A stretch of DNA of 64,000 nt from Planctomycetota bacterium (lineage in GTDB: Bacteria > Planctomycetota > Phycisphaerae > UBA1845 > UTPLA1): the NCBI GenBank assembly GCA_016235815.1, contig JACRIM010000034.1, positions 1 through 64,000 on the forward strand. Direction: 5' to 3'. This document shows positions 35,589-44,685 of the stretch, piece by piece. Every line of letters starts with the position of its first letter. Position 1 is the stretch's first letter. A program made the translations under genes and the position numbers. The notes under the pieces are model-generated. The model did not search any database and was not told the origin of the DNA. It saw only the letters and a program-made list of their open reading frames with translations.

Positions 35589-36875
35589 ATGAGTTCCGCG
35601 CCGTCACCGCGATCCTGGCGAGCGTTCCTCGGGTTGAACGCGTCGACAATGTCCCTGCTCGGTGCGATTCTCCTGGTGACCGCCGCAACCGAGCTGTGGT
35701 CGCCGCTCGTACCGCAGTATCTCAAGGCGTTGCAGCAGTCCGCGTTGCAAGGTGACGTCTCGCTGCTGATTACCATCGGGCTTTATGGTTTCTATCGCGA
35801 TGGTCTTGAGGCTCTCAATTACTACGCGGGCGGGGCCATCGCCGGGCGCTTCAACTCGCGTCGCGCCCTGCTGTTCTTCAACCTCCTGCCGCTTGTCGGC
35901 CTGCTCATTCTTTTCGTGTGGAAGTCGACGACCGCCGTCTTTCTCGCCATTCCTTTTATCTTCGTCTGGGATTCCATCGCCGGACCGGCCACGATCACGG
36001 TGGTGGGGGACTCGCTCGACCCGGCCCGCCGCACGATGGCTTTTTCAATGCAGTCCATCTTCAAGCGGACCTCGCGCATCCTCGCATACCTCATCAGCGC
36101 GCCACTCGTCGCCTGGCTCGGTCGCGTGAACGGTCTCCGCGCCGACGTCGCCATCGCAGTCGGACTCATCCTGCTTGCACTCATCATTCAGACCCGCTTC
36201 ATGCGCACGGCGAGCCGCGACGAGTCCGTCGTCATACATCGACCGCTGCAACTGCTCCGCTCATTCCCCACGGACCTCAAACGGCTCCTTGCCGCGGACA
36301 TCCTCTCCCGCTGGGCCGAAGGATTGGCAGGCCCCTTTGTGATTCTTTACTGTGTGCCGATTCTCTCAGGCGATGCCAATCACGGCACCGCGTTATACCA
36401 ATCCGTGCTCCTCACGATTCAGGCTGTGACCAACATCGTGCTCTACCTCATCATCGGCCCGCTTGCCAGCCGCGAAGGATTGGCGAAGAAACCGTACATC
36501 GGCTGGACCTTTGTGTTCTTCGCTGCATTCCCGGTGAGCCTCATTCTCCTTGGTCCGTCATTTGGCATGGTCGGATTGGCGCTGGCCTTCGTCATCGGCG
36601 GCTTCCGCGAGATCGGTGAACCGGCGCGCAAGGCCATGATTGCCGAACTCGTTCCGCATGACGTGCGAACGCAAGCGGTCGGGCTTTATTGGAGCGCAAG
36701 GGGCGCATGTGTCATGTGGGCTGCACCGGTCGGGGCATTGTGCTGGATTACGGGGGACCGAATTCATCCGGGTTTCGGTCCGGTGTTGGCATTTTCGGTC
36801 GCCGGCGGCTTGGGGCTTGTGGGGGCGGTACTGTTTGCACTACGCTTTGGCCGCGCCGCACCCGCGCGGCACTGA
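35589..36875 (+). CDS. Major facilitator superfamily transporter
   Basis: A protein of 428 residues with twelve likely membrane segments and an MFS layout; the loop after segment two has the RFNSRRALL pattern. The substrate cannot be told. The ATG at 35589 starts the first hydrophobic stretch soon after; an upstream ATG at 35565 lies inside the divergent gene and seems less likely. Confidence 0.85.
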   Translation: MSSAPSPRSWRAFLGLNASTMSLLGAILLVTAATELWSPLVPQYLKALQQSALQGDVSLLITIGLYGFYRDGLEALNYYAGGAIAGRFNSRRALLFFNLLPLVGLLILFVWKSTTAVFLAIPFIFVWDSIAGPATITVVGDSLDPARRTMAFSMQSIFKRTSRILAYLISAPLVAWLGRVNGLRADVAIAVGLILLALIIQTRFMRTASRDESVVIHRPLQLLRSFPTDLKRLLAADILSRWAEGLAGPFVILYCVPILSGDANHGTALYQSVLLTIQAVTNIVLYLIIGPLASREGLAKKPYIGWTFVFFAAFPVSLILLGPSFGMVGLALAFVIGGFREIGEPARKAMIAELVPHDVRTQAVGLYWSARGACVMWAAPVGALCWITGDRIHPGFGPVLAFSVAGGLGLVGAVLFALRFGRAAPARH

Positions 36876-36936
36876 TCGGCGTCTCCCGCCGAGGCCCGTC
36901 CGGTGTCGCAAACGCCGGCAATGGATCATTTTCGTT

Positions 36937-38301
36937 TTGAATCAACCCACCATCGAAAACCGGTCCACGTCCTGTCTGTCGACGCGCGTCATCGTGGCCC
37001 GGTGGGCGATTTTTCTTGCGGGATTCGCCGTCGCCAATCGTCTCGTGCGGTGGATCGACCTTCGTGCGACAGACATCGACCGACCGCCGTATTGGCCAAT
37101 CGGCGTGCTGGAGTTGTGTCGGCCGACGGTGACATCCTGCCTCGCCGCTGCTGCATGTCTTGGGCTGTTTGGGATTGTCGTCGTGCTGTTGGAGCGGTGC
37201 CGCTATCGACTCATCCCCGTCATCACTGGCGGCCTCGCCCTCATCGTGGCCACAAACAGCTTGCACGGTGTTTCGTCCGGCTTCGTCAAGCCGATCGCCG
37301 GCGCCGACGGCATTCCACGCATTCAGTACTTCGACGACGCGCTGCGTGTGAATAGCGTCACGGTGTTTCTTAACGGGTTCAACAAATCCCAGCCATCAAT
37401 GCTTGACCACGCCCGCACCCATCCTCCCGGCGCGGTGCTGATCATCTACGCGCTCAATCACCTCCTCGGCGACCCGGCGAGAATCGCATTGGCGCTCGCC
37501 ACCATCAGCACCGTGACGATCGCGATGGCCGTCTATTGGGTCGTTCGACGTGGGCGACCCACGAATGATCTTGTACCGGGCGTTGTGACGTTTGTTTTGC
37601 TCTTGCTCCCCGCGGTGCAAATCTACGCGCTTGCGAGCGTCGACGCCGTAATTGCCGGCCTGATCGCGGCCTCCATCGCGTTCTTCATTTCTCCGCGGAC
37701 GATCCCGTCCCTGATCGGTTGCGCATTGTGCTTGTTTCTCGCGAGCACGTTGACCTTTGCCGCATTATTTCTGCCGCCGGTACTGCTCGTCACGGAATGG
37801 GTGAATCGTCGCCGATGGAATCGAACCGCCTGCGTGGTCGCCGTCACGGTGATCTTGCACGTGTGCGTATTCTGCCTGACCGGCTTCGACTACAGGCAGG
37901 GATTCCAAACAGCATCGTCGTTGGAGAATCCAAACGGTTTTCGATTGCTCAACGAGCCAATCTCATTTGCCGTCACGCGGATCGAGTGCGTCGCAGAGAT
38001 ACTCGTGTTCCTCGGGCCGATTGCGCTCGCAATGATCACGGCTGCGCTCCAATTGATGGATCACACGCGTCGTGCGATGACGCTCGCCGCGGGAGTGACG
38101 TTACTTGCCATGTTCGCCACCGGTGCATTTCACACGGCTGAAACGGCCCGGGCATGCCTGTTTATCGTTCCATTCCTGGCGTTACCGATGGCGGAGTGGT
38201 GCGGACGCTGGTGCGTGACGAGCAAGACACGGTGGCGCGTGGTTGCCTGCGTTTTTGGTCAATCGCTGGTGATGCAGCTCTTGGGCGATTTTTTCTGGTA
38301 G
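36937..38301 (+). CDS. Polytopic membrane protein (possible GT-C glycosyltransferase)
   Basis: A protein of about 450 residues with ten or more membrane segments. The first outer loop holds acidic residues (DLRATDIDRP), as seen in GT39/GT-C mannosyltransferases, but no family signature confirms this. The start is unsure: a TTG at 36937 or a GTG at 36994 would both give the first membrane segment. It follows the MFS gene by about 60 bases on the same strand. I cannot name its function. Confidence 0.6.
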   Translation: MNQPTIENRSTSCLSTRVIVARWAIFLAGFAVANRLVRWIDLRATDIDRPPYWPIGVLELCRPTVTSCLAAAACLGLFGIVVVLLERCRYRLIPVITGGLALIVATNSLHGVSSGFVKPIAGADGIPRIQYFDDALRVNSVTVFLNGFNKSQPSMLDHARTHPPGAVLIIYALNHLLGDPARIALALATISTVTIAMAVYWVVRRGRPTNDLVPGVVTFVLLLLPAVQIYALASVDAVIAGLIAASIAFFISPRTIPSLIGCALCLFLASTLTFAALFLPPVLLVTEWVNRRRWNRTACVVAVTVILHVCVFCLTGFDYRQGFQTASSLENPNGFRLLNEPISFAVTRIECVAEILVFLGPIALAMITAALQLMDHTRRAMTLAAGVTLLAMFATGAFHTAETARACLFIVPFLALPMAEWCGRWCVTSKTRWRVVACVFGQSLVMQLLGDFFW

Positions 38302-38312
38302 CTGCCCAACGC

Positions 38313-39017
38313 TCAGCGGTAATCATGGAACCACTGGTTGAGTATGTCCTCGGTGATCTGCTCCAGCCCGTCACAGGACCAATCGGCGATCCGTTCGCAC
38401 GCCGAGCGATTTCGCGTTGAAGGATGATGGGGATCCACCGTCACGTGCAACGTCCGCAGCCCCGCGGCCTTCGCGGCCTGCACGCCGAGCAGGCTGTCCT
38501 CGATCGCCAGCACGTCGCTCGGCGAAAGTCCCGCCACACCCTTCCCAACAAGTTCGCACGCACGGCGATATCCGGCCGGATCAGGTTTCGAAAGCGGCAC
38601 ATCGTCGGCCGATACGATAATCGGCACACGCGTCGTGAGATTGTGTTGGCACAGCACCGACTCGATCTCCGCCCGACGGGCACCGCTGCATATCGCCATG
38701 GCTCGTTTGCCTGTGGACCGTCCAATGAGATCGCGAACACCCGGCAATAACGGCAATCCGGCCGCGACCTTGGCTCGATACGCGGCATCCTTCGCCGCCT
38801 GGATTCGAGCGCGATCGGCGTCAGTCCAGCCGAGCGTTCGATCATCAGAAAACCGTCGCAGAAACGTCGCGTCATTCAGGCCGAGGTAGGTTCCGAAGTA
38901 GTCCTGCTCGCCGAATGAGATGCCTTCGCCGCGAAGCACGTCCGCGAACGCCTGAAAATGCAGCGGCTCGGTGTCCGCGATGATCCCGTCAAAATCGAAG
39001 ACGATGGCTCGAAGCAT
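38313..39017 (-). CDS. HAD-family hydrolase (beta-phosphoglucomutase-like)
   Basis: A complete HAD enzyme of 234 residues with a C1-type cap. The catalytic aspartates are Asp8 and Asp10 in VFDFDGIIADTE; motif II is ICSGARR, the motif III lysine is in SKPDP, and motif IV is AIEDSLLGVQAA. The cap contains the LPLLPGV segment of the PGMB/phosphatase subgroup. Sugar phosphates are the likely substrates. It is convergent with the membrane protein, 11 bases apart. Confidence 0.92.
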   Translation of the reverse strand: MLRAIVFDFDGIIADTEPLHFQAFADVLRGEGISFGEQDYFGTYLGLNDATFLRRFSDDRTLGWTDADRARIQAAKDAAYRAKVAAGLPLLPGVRDLIGRSTGKRAMAICSGARRAEIESVLCQHNLTTRVPIIVSADDVPLSKPDPAGYRRACELVGKGVAGLSPSDVLAIEDSLLGVQAAKAAGLRTLHVTVDPHHPSTRNRSACERIADWSCDGLEQITEDILNQWFHDYR

Positions 39018-39132
39018 GGCCGCATGATAGCGAAAACTCGGACGAGGCTTGCGCGCACGGCGTTATGAGGGGTTTCCGTGCATCGTGACCCCGTCCGATA
39101 TGGACGCAACGTCATGGCATGATCGGATACGG

Positions 39133-39162
39133 TGTACGCCGCCGCGCCAGCCCGGTTATAAT
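39133..39162 (+). promoter_or_regulatory. Putative promoter of the PAS/HD-GYP gene
   Basis: TATAAT at 39157-39162, preceded by GGT, lies 35 bases upstream of the start; the best -35 candidate (39133-39138) is weak. The surrounding TATAATTGGC recurs on the minus strand at 43345-43336. Confidence 0.4.
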
Positions 39163-39197
39163 TGGCAGGCGTTAATCCCTCTTTTTGGTGACCTTGC

Positions 39198-40283
39198 ATG
39201 GCCGACGTGCTTCCATCTTCGATTGGCGGCGTTGCATTGATGCTCGATGCGCTCCATTGCGGAGCCGTCCTGCTCGATCGCGCCGGCACCATCCGGCTGG
39301 CCAATGAACGGCTCGCCATCATGACCGGGCGGCCGAAAATCGAATTGGTCGGCCACACCCTGACGTCGCTGTATTCCGTTGAAAGGGATCGCGCCTTTAT
39401 CGCATCGCGCCTCGCCGAATTCGAGTCAGCCTACGAGGGCGAATTTCATGTTCCGCGCGCCGATGGCTCGCTGCTTCCGGTGATGATCTCGGGCAGGCCG
39501 ATGGGCGATGCTCCCCCGCTGTGCGACTTTCGCATCGTCACGCTCGTCGATATCTCGGCCATGAAAAAGGCCGAAGCCGACCGCAGCGAAGAGATCGAAG
39601 TCATCTCTCGACTGTCAGACACGGTGCTGGCGCAGGCCCTCGATCTCAAACGGCATTCCGAGCAACTCGAAGCCCGCGTGCGCGAGCGCACCCGCGAGTT
39701 GCACGAAGCCAACATGGAAGCGATCTACATGCTTGCCATCGCCAGCGAGGCGAAGGACTCCGACACCGGTGCCCACGTCCGCCGGATTGAGGCCCTCACC
39801 CGTTCCATCGCCGAGAAAATGGGAATCCCGACCAGCGAATCGGAACGGCTCGGCTACTCGGCGATCCTCCACGATGTCGGCAAGATGCTGGTTCCCGACA
39901 GCATTCTCAAAAAGCCCGGTCCGCTCGAATCGCATGAGCGCGACATGATGAAACTCCACGCCGTCGGCGGGGAACGAATCCTCTCGCGAAAGCCCTTTTT
40001 CGAAACAGCCCGGCAGATTGCCCGCAGCCACCATGAGAATTGGGACGGCAGCGGATACCCCGACGGTTTGTCGGGTAGCGAGATCCCCATGGCCGCCCGG
40101 ATCGTTCACCTTGCCGACGTCTATGACGCGCTGACGAATCAACGCGTCTACAAGCCCTCCTGGACACCGGAAGAGGCCATGCGCGCCATCGACGAAGGCA
40201 GCGGCCGGCTCTTCGATCCGGAGGTTGTGCGTGCGTTTAAGTCGCTGGTTGATTCAGGCACGTTCTCTGAGCTACGCATGTGA
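39198..40283 (+). CDS. PAS and HD-GYP domain protein, probable c-di-GMP phosphodiesterase
   Basis: A protein of 361 residues. A PAS domain (about 15-115) is followed by a helical linker (about 130-180) and an HD-GYP domain. The HD motif is in ILHDVGKMLVP (near 222-232) and the GYP signature in HHENWDGSGYPDG (near 275-287). HD-GYP proteins hydrolyse cyclic di-GMP, and the PAS domain should sense a small ligand or redox state. There is no membrane segment, so it acts in the cytoplasm. Cyclic di-GMP often controls surface polysaccharides, but any link to the nearby glycan locus is speculation. Confidence 0.92.
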   Translation: MADVLPSSIGGVALMLDALHCGAVLLDRAGTIRLANERLAIMTGRPKIELVGHTLTSLYSVERDRAFIASRLAEFESAYEGEFHVPRADGSLLPVMISGRPMGDAPPLCDFRIVTLVDISAMKKAEADRSEEIEVISRLSDTVLAQALDLKRHSEQLEARVRERTRELHEANMEAIYMLAIASEAKDSDTGAHVRRIEALTRSIAEKMGIPTSESERLGYSAILHDVGKMLVPDSILKKPGPLESHERDMMKLHAVGGERILSRKPFFETARQIARSHHENWDGSGYPDGLSGSEIPMAARIVHLADVYDALTNQRVYKPSWTPEEAMRAIDEGSGRLFDPEVVRAFKSLVDSGTFSELRM

Positions 40284-40309
40284 CGAGAATGGCGTGCCGG
40301 AAACGTGGC

Positions 40310-41674
40310 TCATACCGCTGCCTGAACACTGCGCGAACCGAGGATTGGTAGTTCATATGCCGCAGGGTTGACATGCTTGATCATGTATTCCACGCGGCCC
40401 GGTTCTTGTCGGCGGATGTGATCTTCAAACTCGTCGCGAAACTTCTCCACGATCGTGCGAATCGGGAACGCCGCGCCATCCGGCAGGCCGCAAATGGAGA
40501 GGCCGCCCATCATCCCCATGTTCTTGGTGACTTCGACGATGAGATCGAGGTCGGCAACGCGCCCTGCTCCGGCGGCGATTCGTTTTGCAATCTTGTAAAG
40601 CCAATTCGTTCCTTCGCGGCACTGCGTGCACTGGCCGCAGCTTTCATGCGAATAAAAACGGGTGATGTTGGCCAGCACATGCCGAATATCCGCATCATGC
40701 GGAATCACAATCGCGCCGGCCGTACCAAGCCCAAGCAGCCCGTACTTTCGTACGTCGTCAAAGTCTAGCTTGCAGTCGAGTTCCTTCTCCGTAAGGACGC
40801 CGACGGAAAGCCCGCCCGGAATGCAGCCCTTCACCTTCTTGCCCTCGAGCATTCCCTGGCCATAGTCGTCGCCGAAGATTAAATCACGGCATGACAGGCC
40901 CAGCGGCGCCTCGAAGCAGCCGGGGCGCTTCACCGGCCCGCTGACGGTGTACAGTTTAGGCCCGGCCGAATTTTCTGTGCCGATGGACTTAAACCATTCC
41001 ACCCCGCGCTCCACGATGTGCGGCACGCAGCAAATCGTCTCGACATTGTTCACGACGGTCGGACGTCGGAACAATCCTTCGATGGCCGGAAACGGCGGCT
41101 TGATCCGCGGCCACCCGCGCTTGCCCTCCAGGCTTTCAATCAGGCCGGTTTCCTCGCCGCAGACATAAGCCCCCGCGCCGCGGTGAATGTAACACTCAAG
41201 GTTGTAGTCGGTGCCAAACAGCTTCTTGCCAAACAAGCCAGCGGCGTAGGCCTCGTCGAGCGCCTTCTGCAGGATGTGGAACTGCTCGTGAAACTCCACG
41301 CGCATGTAGATGTATGCCGCTGTGGATCGCGTCGCAAAGCCCGCGATGAGGATTCCTTCAAGAAGTTGATGCGGGTCCTCTTCCATCAGAACGCGATTGC
41401 AAAACGTGCCCGGCTCCGACTCGTCGGCATTGACGCAGAGGTACGTGATCTTCCGATCCGGCGGCAGGAACGACCATTTCATTCCGCAAGGAAACCCCGC
41501 ACCGCCGCGCCCACGCAAGCCGCTGGATTTAATGATTTCCACGGCCTGATCCGGCGTCCATTCCGTGAGCACCTTTTTCGCGGAGGCATACCCGCCGCGC
41601 GAGCGATACACGTCGAGCTTCCGAATATCCGGCACTCCGACGTTTTTCAGCAATACTGGTTCGTACTTGGCCAT
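40310..41674 (-). CDS. nuoF: NADH-quinone oxidoreductase subunit F
   Basis: The NADH- and FMN-binding subunit of respiratory complex I (454 residues). It has the GRGGAGFPCGMKW NADH-binding motif, the NADESEPGTFCNR FMN segment and the 4Fe-4S ligands in ESCGQCTQCREG (near residue 345), with a later Cys in SICGLPDG. It is the last gene of the nuo fragment present here. nuoG and the membrane subunits are not in the window. Confidence 0.97.
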   Translation of the reverse strand: MAKYEPVLLKNVGVPDIRKLDVYRSRGGYASAKKVLTEWTPDQAVEIIKSSGLRGRGGAGFPCGMKWSFLPPDRKITYLCVNADESEPGTFCNRVLMEEDPHQLLEGILIAGFATRSTAAYIYMRVEFHEQFHILQKALDEAYAAGLFGKKLFGTDYNLECYIHRGAGAYVCGEETGLIESLEGKRGWPRIKPPFPAIEGLFRRPTVVNNVETICCVPHIVERGVEWFKSIGTENSAGPKLYTVSGPVKRPGCFEAPLGLSCRDLIFGDDYGQGMLEGKKVKGCIPGGLSVGVLTEKELDCKLDFDDVRKYGLLGLGTAGAIVIPHDADIRHVLANITRFYSHESCGQCTQCREGTNWLYKIAKRIAAGAGRVADLDLIVEVTKNMGMMGGLSICGLPDGAAFPIRTIVEKFRDEFEDHIRRQEPGRVEYMIKHVNPAAYELPILGSRSVQAAV

Positions 41675-41727
41675 AATGAATGTCTTATGCGAGGTATGGC
41701 GTTTTCGACGTTTTCCATTCGCCCCGA

Positions 41728-41967
41728 CTAATTTCGCGACGGTCTACGAGTTTTTCCATTCGAATGCGGCTTGATGCTGACTACGAGTAATAGATCGATG
41801 ATCTCAATTGTCCCGTCACGTATACCAATGCCAATAGTACGGCCGGGAGGCGCAATGGCAAGAACCTCCGGATGCTCTACTACCAACGTGCGGCCATTAG
41901 CCAAATGCACGTCGAATGGATGAAATGGTCTAGCTTGATGCATCTTGCGAATCTGCTCTACTGTCAT
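41728..41967 (-). CDS. Small hypothetical protein between nuoE and nuoF
   Basis: A protein of 79 residues. It has the pattern of a widespread small family: an RPFHPFDVHLANGR start, then VVEHPEVLAIAPPG and a hydrophobic DLLLVVSI strand. The role is unknown. The ATG at 41967 is preferred because AAGGCG lies upstream. It sits inside the nuo cluster on the same strand, with no evident tie to complex I. Confidence 0.7.
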   Translation of the reverse strand: MTVEQIRKMHQARPFHPFDVHLANGRTLVVEHPEVLAIAPPGRTIGIGIRDGTIEIIDLLLVVSIKPHSNGKTRRPSRN

Positions 41968-42001
41968 TGCTTCGCCTTGCTTAGTTCTTGCTTTCACAGT
42001 C

Positions 42002-42625
42002 TCACGCGTCCTTCATTTCCTTTACATCCGACGTTTTCGGCAGTTCCACCGCGGCGGCCGCGGGCTTGTCGAACAGATGACTTCGTGGCATGGTCACGTC
42101 CGCGTTTTTGACGTCCTTGATGATCTTCGCCACATCATCGGCCTTGACCCGCTTGTGCATCTTCTCGTTGATCAACATGCACGGGGCATGGTCGCACGCC
42201 GCGAGACACTCCTCCGTCAGCAGGCTGTATTGGCCGTCGGCCGTGGTGCCATGTTCTTCGACTTTGAGTTGGTCCTTCACTTCCTGAAGCACGCGATCGG
42301 CCCCCATCACCTGACACGACAGACTCCGGCACAGCACGATGACCTTTTTGCCCTTGGGATGATCCCAGAAGTGCGTGTAGAAACTCAGCGTATCCATTAC
42401 CGCGCTGGGCGGAATCTCCAGTACCTCGGCGATCTCCTTCATCGCCGCCTTGCTGACATGCCCCAGCGCATCCTGCACCACATGCAACGCCGGCAACAGT
42501 GCCGCCCGCCGCGTCTCGTAGCGCGGGAAGAACGACCGAATCTTCTCCCGCACCGCCTCGCTCAGCACCGGCGGCGCCTTCTCGTCCACCACCGGCGTCA
42601 GTCGATCAATCGTTTGCCATGCCAT
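42002..42625 (-). CDS. nuoE: NADH-quinone oxidoreductase subunit E
   Basis: The 2Fe-2S subunit of complex I with a thioredoxin-like fold. The cluster ligands are the CRSLSC pair and the CLAAC pair, as in NuoE. The ATG at 42625 is chosen since GGAG precedes it and the family starts with a helical segment like SEAVREKI. A longer frame from 42733 adds 36 residues with no family match. Upstream, separated by 158 bases, is the toxin of a toxin-antitoxin pair. Confidence 0.94.
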   Translation of the reverse strand: MAWQTIDRLTPVVDEKAPPVLSEAVREKIRSFFPRYETRRAALLPALHVVQDALGHVSKAAMKEIAEVLEIPPSAVMDTLSFYTHFWDHPKGKKVIVLCRSLSCQVMGADRVLQEVKDQLKVEEHGTTADGQYSLLTEECLAACDHAPCMLINEKMHKRVKADDVAKIIKDVKNADVTMPRSHLFDKPAAAAVELPKTSDVKEMKDA

Positions 42626-42783
42626 GCTGGGAACTCCATCCGCCTCGCTCCAATGACCGATCACATCAGTCGCCGAGTGGGCTATGCGATAATCCAGTTC
42701 GTTCAGTTTAGCGGAACGAATCGCGGTTGCCACCGTGCCGGCGCAATGATGGAGTACACCTGTAAACTGGTCAGTCCGCCGAT

Positions 42784-43086
42784 TTAGAGCGTTCGACTTT
42801 GCCAGTAGCCGGGCCTGCGTTTGGCGTGCGCCACTGCGACGACTTGAATCGTTTCACCAACTTCTCGGTAGTACAGTATGAATGGAAATCCCCGGAGCAG
42901 GACGCGTCGAGTACCCAACTTGTATACGGGAAATCGGCTCGGCGATTCTGCAAGGCGAAAAATCGCTTCATCGAGTGATCGCATGAACTGTGTTGCTGCC
43001 CGCTCGCTTCGCGCAAAGTACCAAAGCCGGGCTTCACGAGCCTCTTCAATCGCGGACGGGTGGAATTCAATGGATTTGGAGGTCAC
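42784..43086 (-). CDS. RelE/ParE-superfamily toxin
   Basis: A 100-residue toxin of the RelE/ParE fold. The family pattern is visible: FHPSAIEEAREARLWY at the start, then FPVYKLGTRRVLLRGFPFIL and a VAVAHAKRRP strand near the end. Such toxins act on gyrase (ParE) or on ribosome-bound mRNA (RelE); the sequence does not decide which. The GTG start overlaps the antitoxin stop by four bases (GTGA), the standard coupling of these pairs. Confidence 0.9.
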   Translation of the reverse strand: MTSKSIEFHPSAIEEAREARLWYFARSERAATQFMRSLDEAIFRLAESPSRFPVYKLGTRRVLLRGFPFILYYREVGETIQVVAVAHAKRRPGYWQSRTL

Positions 43087-43310
43087 GACCGCGGGAGCTC
43101 GATTTGTCGCCGAGCGTCGGTCCATGAAATAGGCTGCACGTGGTTGCCGTCGATCTGGGCAAGACGACGTTCGATCTCACGATCCCATTCTTCCTGTGCC
43201 GATGGAGTGTTGCTGTCGAGGCTATCCAATAGCCGCGCCGCCAACTCGACTCGTTCGGCTTCGGTGAGCGACATGGCGTTTTGAAGTATGTCCGCGGCGC
43301 GGGTAGTCAT
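43083..43310 (-). CDS. Antitoxin of the addiction-module family TIGR02574
   Basis: A 75-residue protein with the family signature: a helical N-terminus, then LTEAERVELAARLLDSLD, EEWDREIERR and an ISW turn. These antitoxins bind and neutralise RelE/ParE-like toxins. It ends four bases into the toxin. A TATAAT box and an AGG ribosome site lie just upstream, so the pair has its own promoter inside the nuo cluster. Confidence 0.92.
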   Translation of the reverse strand: MTTRAADILQNAMSLTEAERVELAARLLDSLDSNTPSAQEEWDREIERRLAQIDGNHVQPISWTDARRQIELPRS

Positions 43311-43339
43311 AAAAGCCTATTCCCAATACGCATCAGCCA

Positions 43340-43367
43340 ATTATAGCACGCTTGGATAGAGTGTTGA
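43340..43367 (-). promoter_or_regulatory. Putative promoter of the toxin-antitoxin pair
   Basis: On the minus strand, TCAACA (43367-43362) and TATAAT (43345-43340) are 16 bases apart, about 30 bases upstream of the antitoxin start. It lies in the 71-base gap behind nuoD. Confidence 0.45.
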
Positions 43368-43381
43368 GACGCCGTCAAACA

Positions 43382-44635
43382 TTATCGATCCAGCTCCGCC
43401 GCAATAATGTTCAAACTCCCCAGCACCGCCACCACATCACTAATGCAATGCCCGAGGATCAGCTTCGTAAAGACCTGATAGTTTATGAAGCTCGGCGGCC
43501 GGCACCGCGCCCGATACGGCATATTCCCGCCGTCGCTGGCGAGGTAGAAACCAAGCTCACCATTCGCCGTTTCATTCGCGCCATACGCCTCGCCCACCGG
43601 CGGCTCAAATCCGCGATTCGTCATGATCGTTTCGAAATGGTGGATCAGGCCCTCGATGGAGAAATACACCTCGCGCTTGTCCGGCAGCGTCTTCTTGTCA
43701 TCCGGCAACACGTTGAACGGCCCGGACGGCACGTTATCGATAAGTTGTTTGATAATCTTGATCGATTCCTGCATCTCCACGAGCCGCACAAGATAGCGGT
43801 CATAGACATCACCGTTCGTCGAAATCGGGACCTTGAACTGCACGCCGCTCGATCCCTTGCCGTCCCAATTGTCGGCATAGCACAAGTACGGCTCATCCTT
43901 GCGAAGGTCGCGCTTCACGCCGCACGACCGCGCCAGCGGCCCCGTCCAACTCCATTGGATCGCGTCATCGTGATTTAGCACGCCGATGCCCTTGACGCGC
44001 TCAATAAAAATGCGGTTTCGTGTCAGCAGGGATTCGAAATCGCCCAGCGCCTGCGGCAGCCGCTTCAGAAACGCCTTCACATGATCCGGCCACTCCGGCG
44101 GCATGTCGTACATCAACCCGCCGACGCGCGTGTAGCTCGTCGTGAACCGCGCCCCGCAGATCTCCTCGAAAAGATCGTAGATGTGCTCGCGTTCGTTGAA
44201 CGCATACAGGAACGCGGTGAAGCCGCCAAGGTCCAGCCCCGCGCACCCCACGCAGAGCAGATGATCTTGAATGCGGGCCAATTCCGCGATGATCGTGCGA
44301 ATCGCTTTGCACCGCGGCGTCAGTTCGATGCCGAACAGCTTTTCGCAGGCATGGTGCCACGCGATGTTGTTCGCCATCGGGCTGATGTAGTTCATCCGAT
44401 CCGTGACGACCACGTATTGGTTGTAGTTCAGGTGCTCGCCGAGCTTCTCAAACCCGCTGTGCAGATAACCGATGTGCGGCGTGCATCCGACGATGGTCTC
44501 GCCGTCCAGCTCCAGGACGAGTCGCAGCGTAGTATGCGTCGCCGGGTGCTGCGGGCCGAAGTTCAGTGTCCAGAGATCCCCGCCAACGTCCTCACGCTCG
44601 AGTCGGGTCGGGGCAAATTGCGGCATCGTGGCCAT
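43382..44635 (-). CDS. nuoD: NADH-quinone oxidoreductase subunit D
   Basis: The 49-kDa quinone-site subunit of complex I (about 417 residues). Family motifs are clear: NFGPQHPATH at the start, GYLHSGFEK, DRMNYISPM, GVLNHDDAIQ with WTGP, and GEAYGANETANGE with a C-terminal VAVLGSLNIIAAELDR. The ATG at 44635 is used; a longer frame to 44689 lacks family match. The HNH gene ends 50 bases upstream, where nuoC would normally be. Confidence 0.96.
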   Translation of the reverse strand: MATMPQFAPTRLEREDVGGDLWTLNFGPQHPATHTTLRLVLELDGETIVGCTPHIGYLHSGFEKLGEHLNYNQYVVVTDRMNYISPMANNIAWHHACEKLFGIELTPRCKAIRTIIAELARIQDHLLCVGCAGLDLGGFTAFLYAFNEREHIYDLFEEICGARFTTSYTRVGGLMYDMPPEWPDHVKAFLKRLPQALGDFESLLTRNRIFIERVKGIGVLNHDDAIQWSWTGPLARSCGVKRDLRKDEPYLCYADNWDGKGSSGVQFKVPISTNGDVYDRYLVRLVEMQESIKIIKQLIDNVPSGPFNVLPDDKKTLPDKREVYFSIEGLIHHFETIMTNRGFEPPVGEAYGANETANGELGFYLASDGGNMPYRARCRPPSFINYQVFTKLILGHCISDVVAVLGSLNIIAAELDR

Positions 44636-44685
44636 AGTGTTATTTCCGTATTCTTTCCGGCATTGTAAGGCACCGGCTCCAATCC

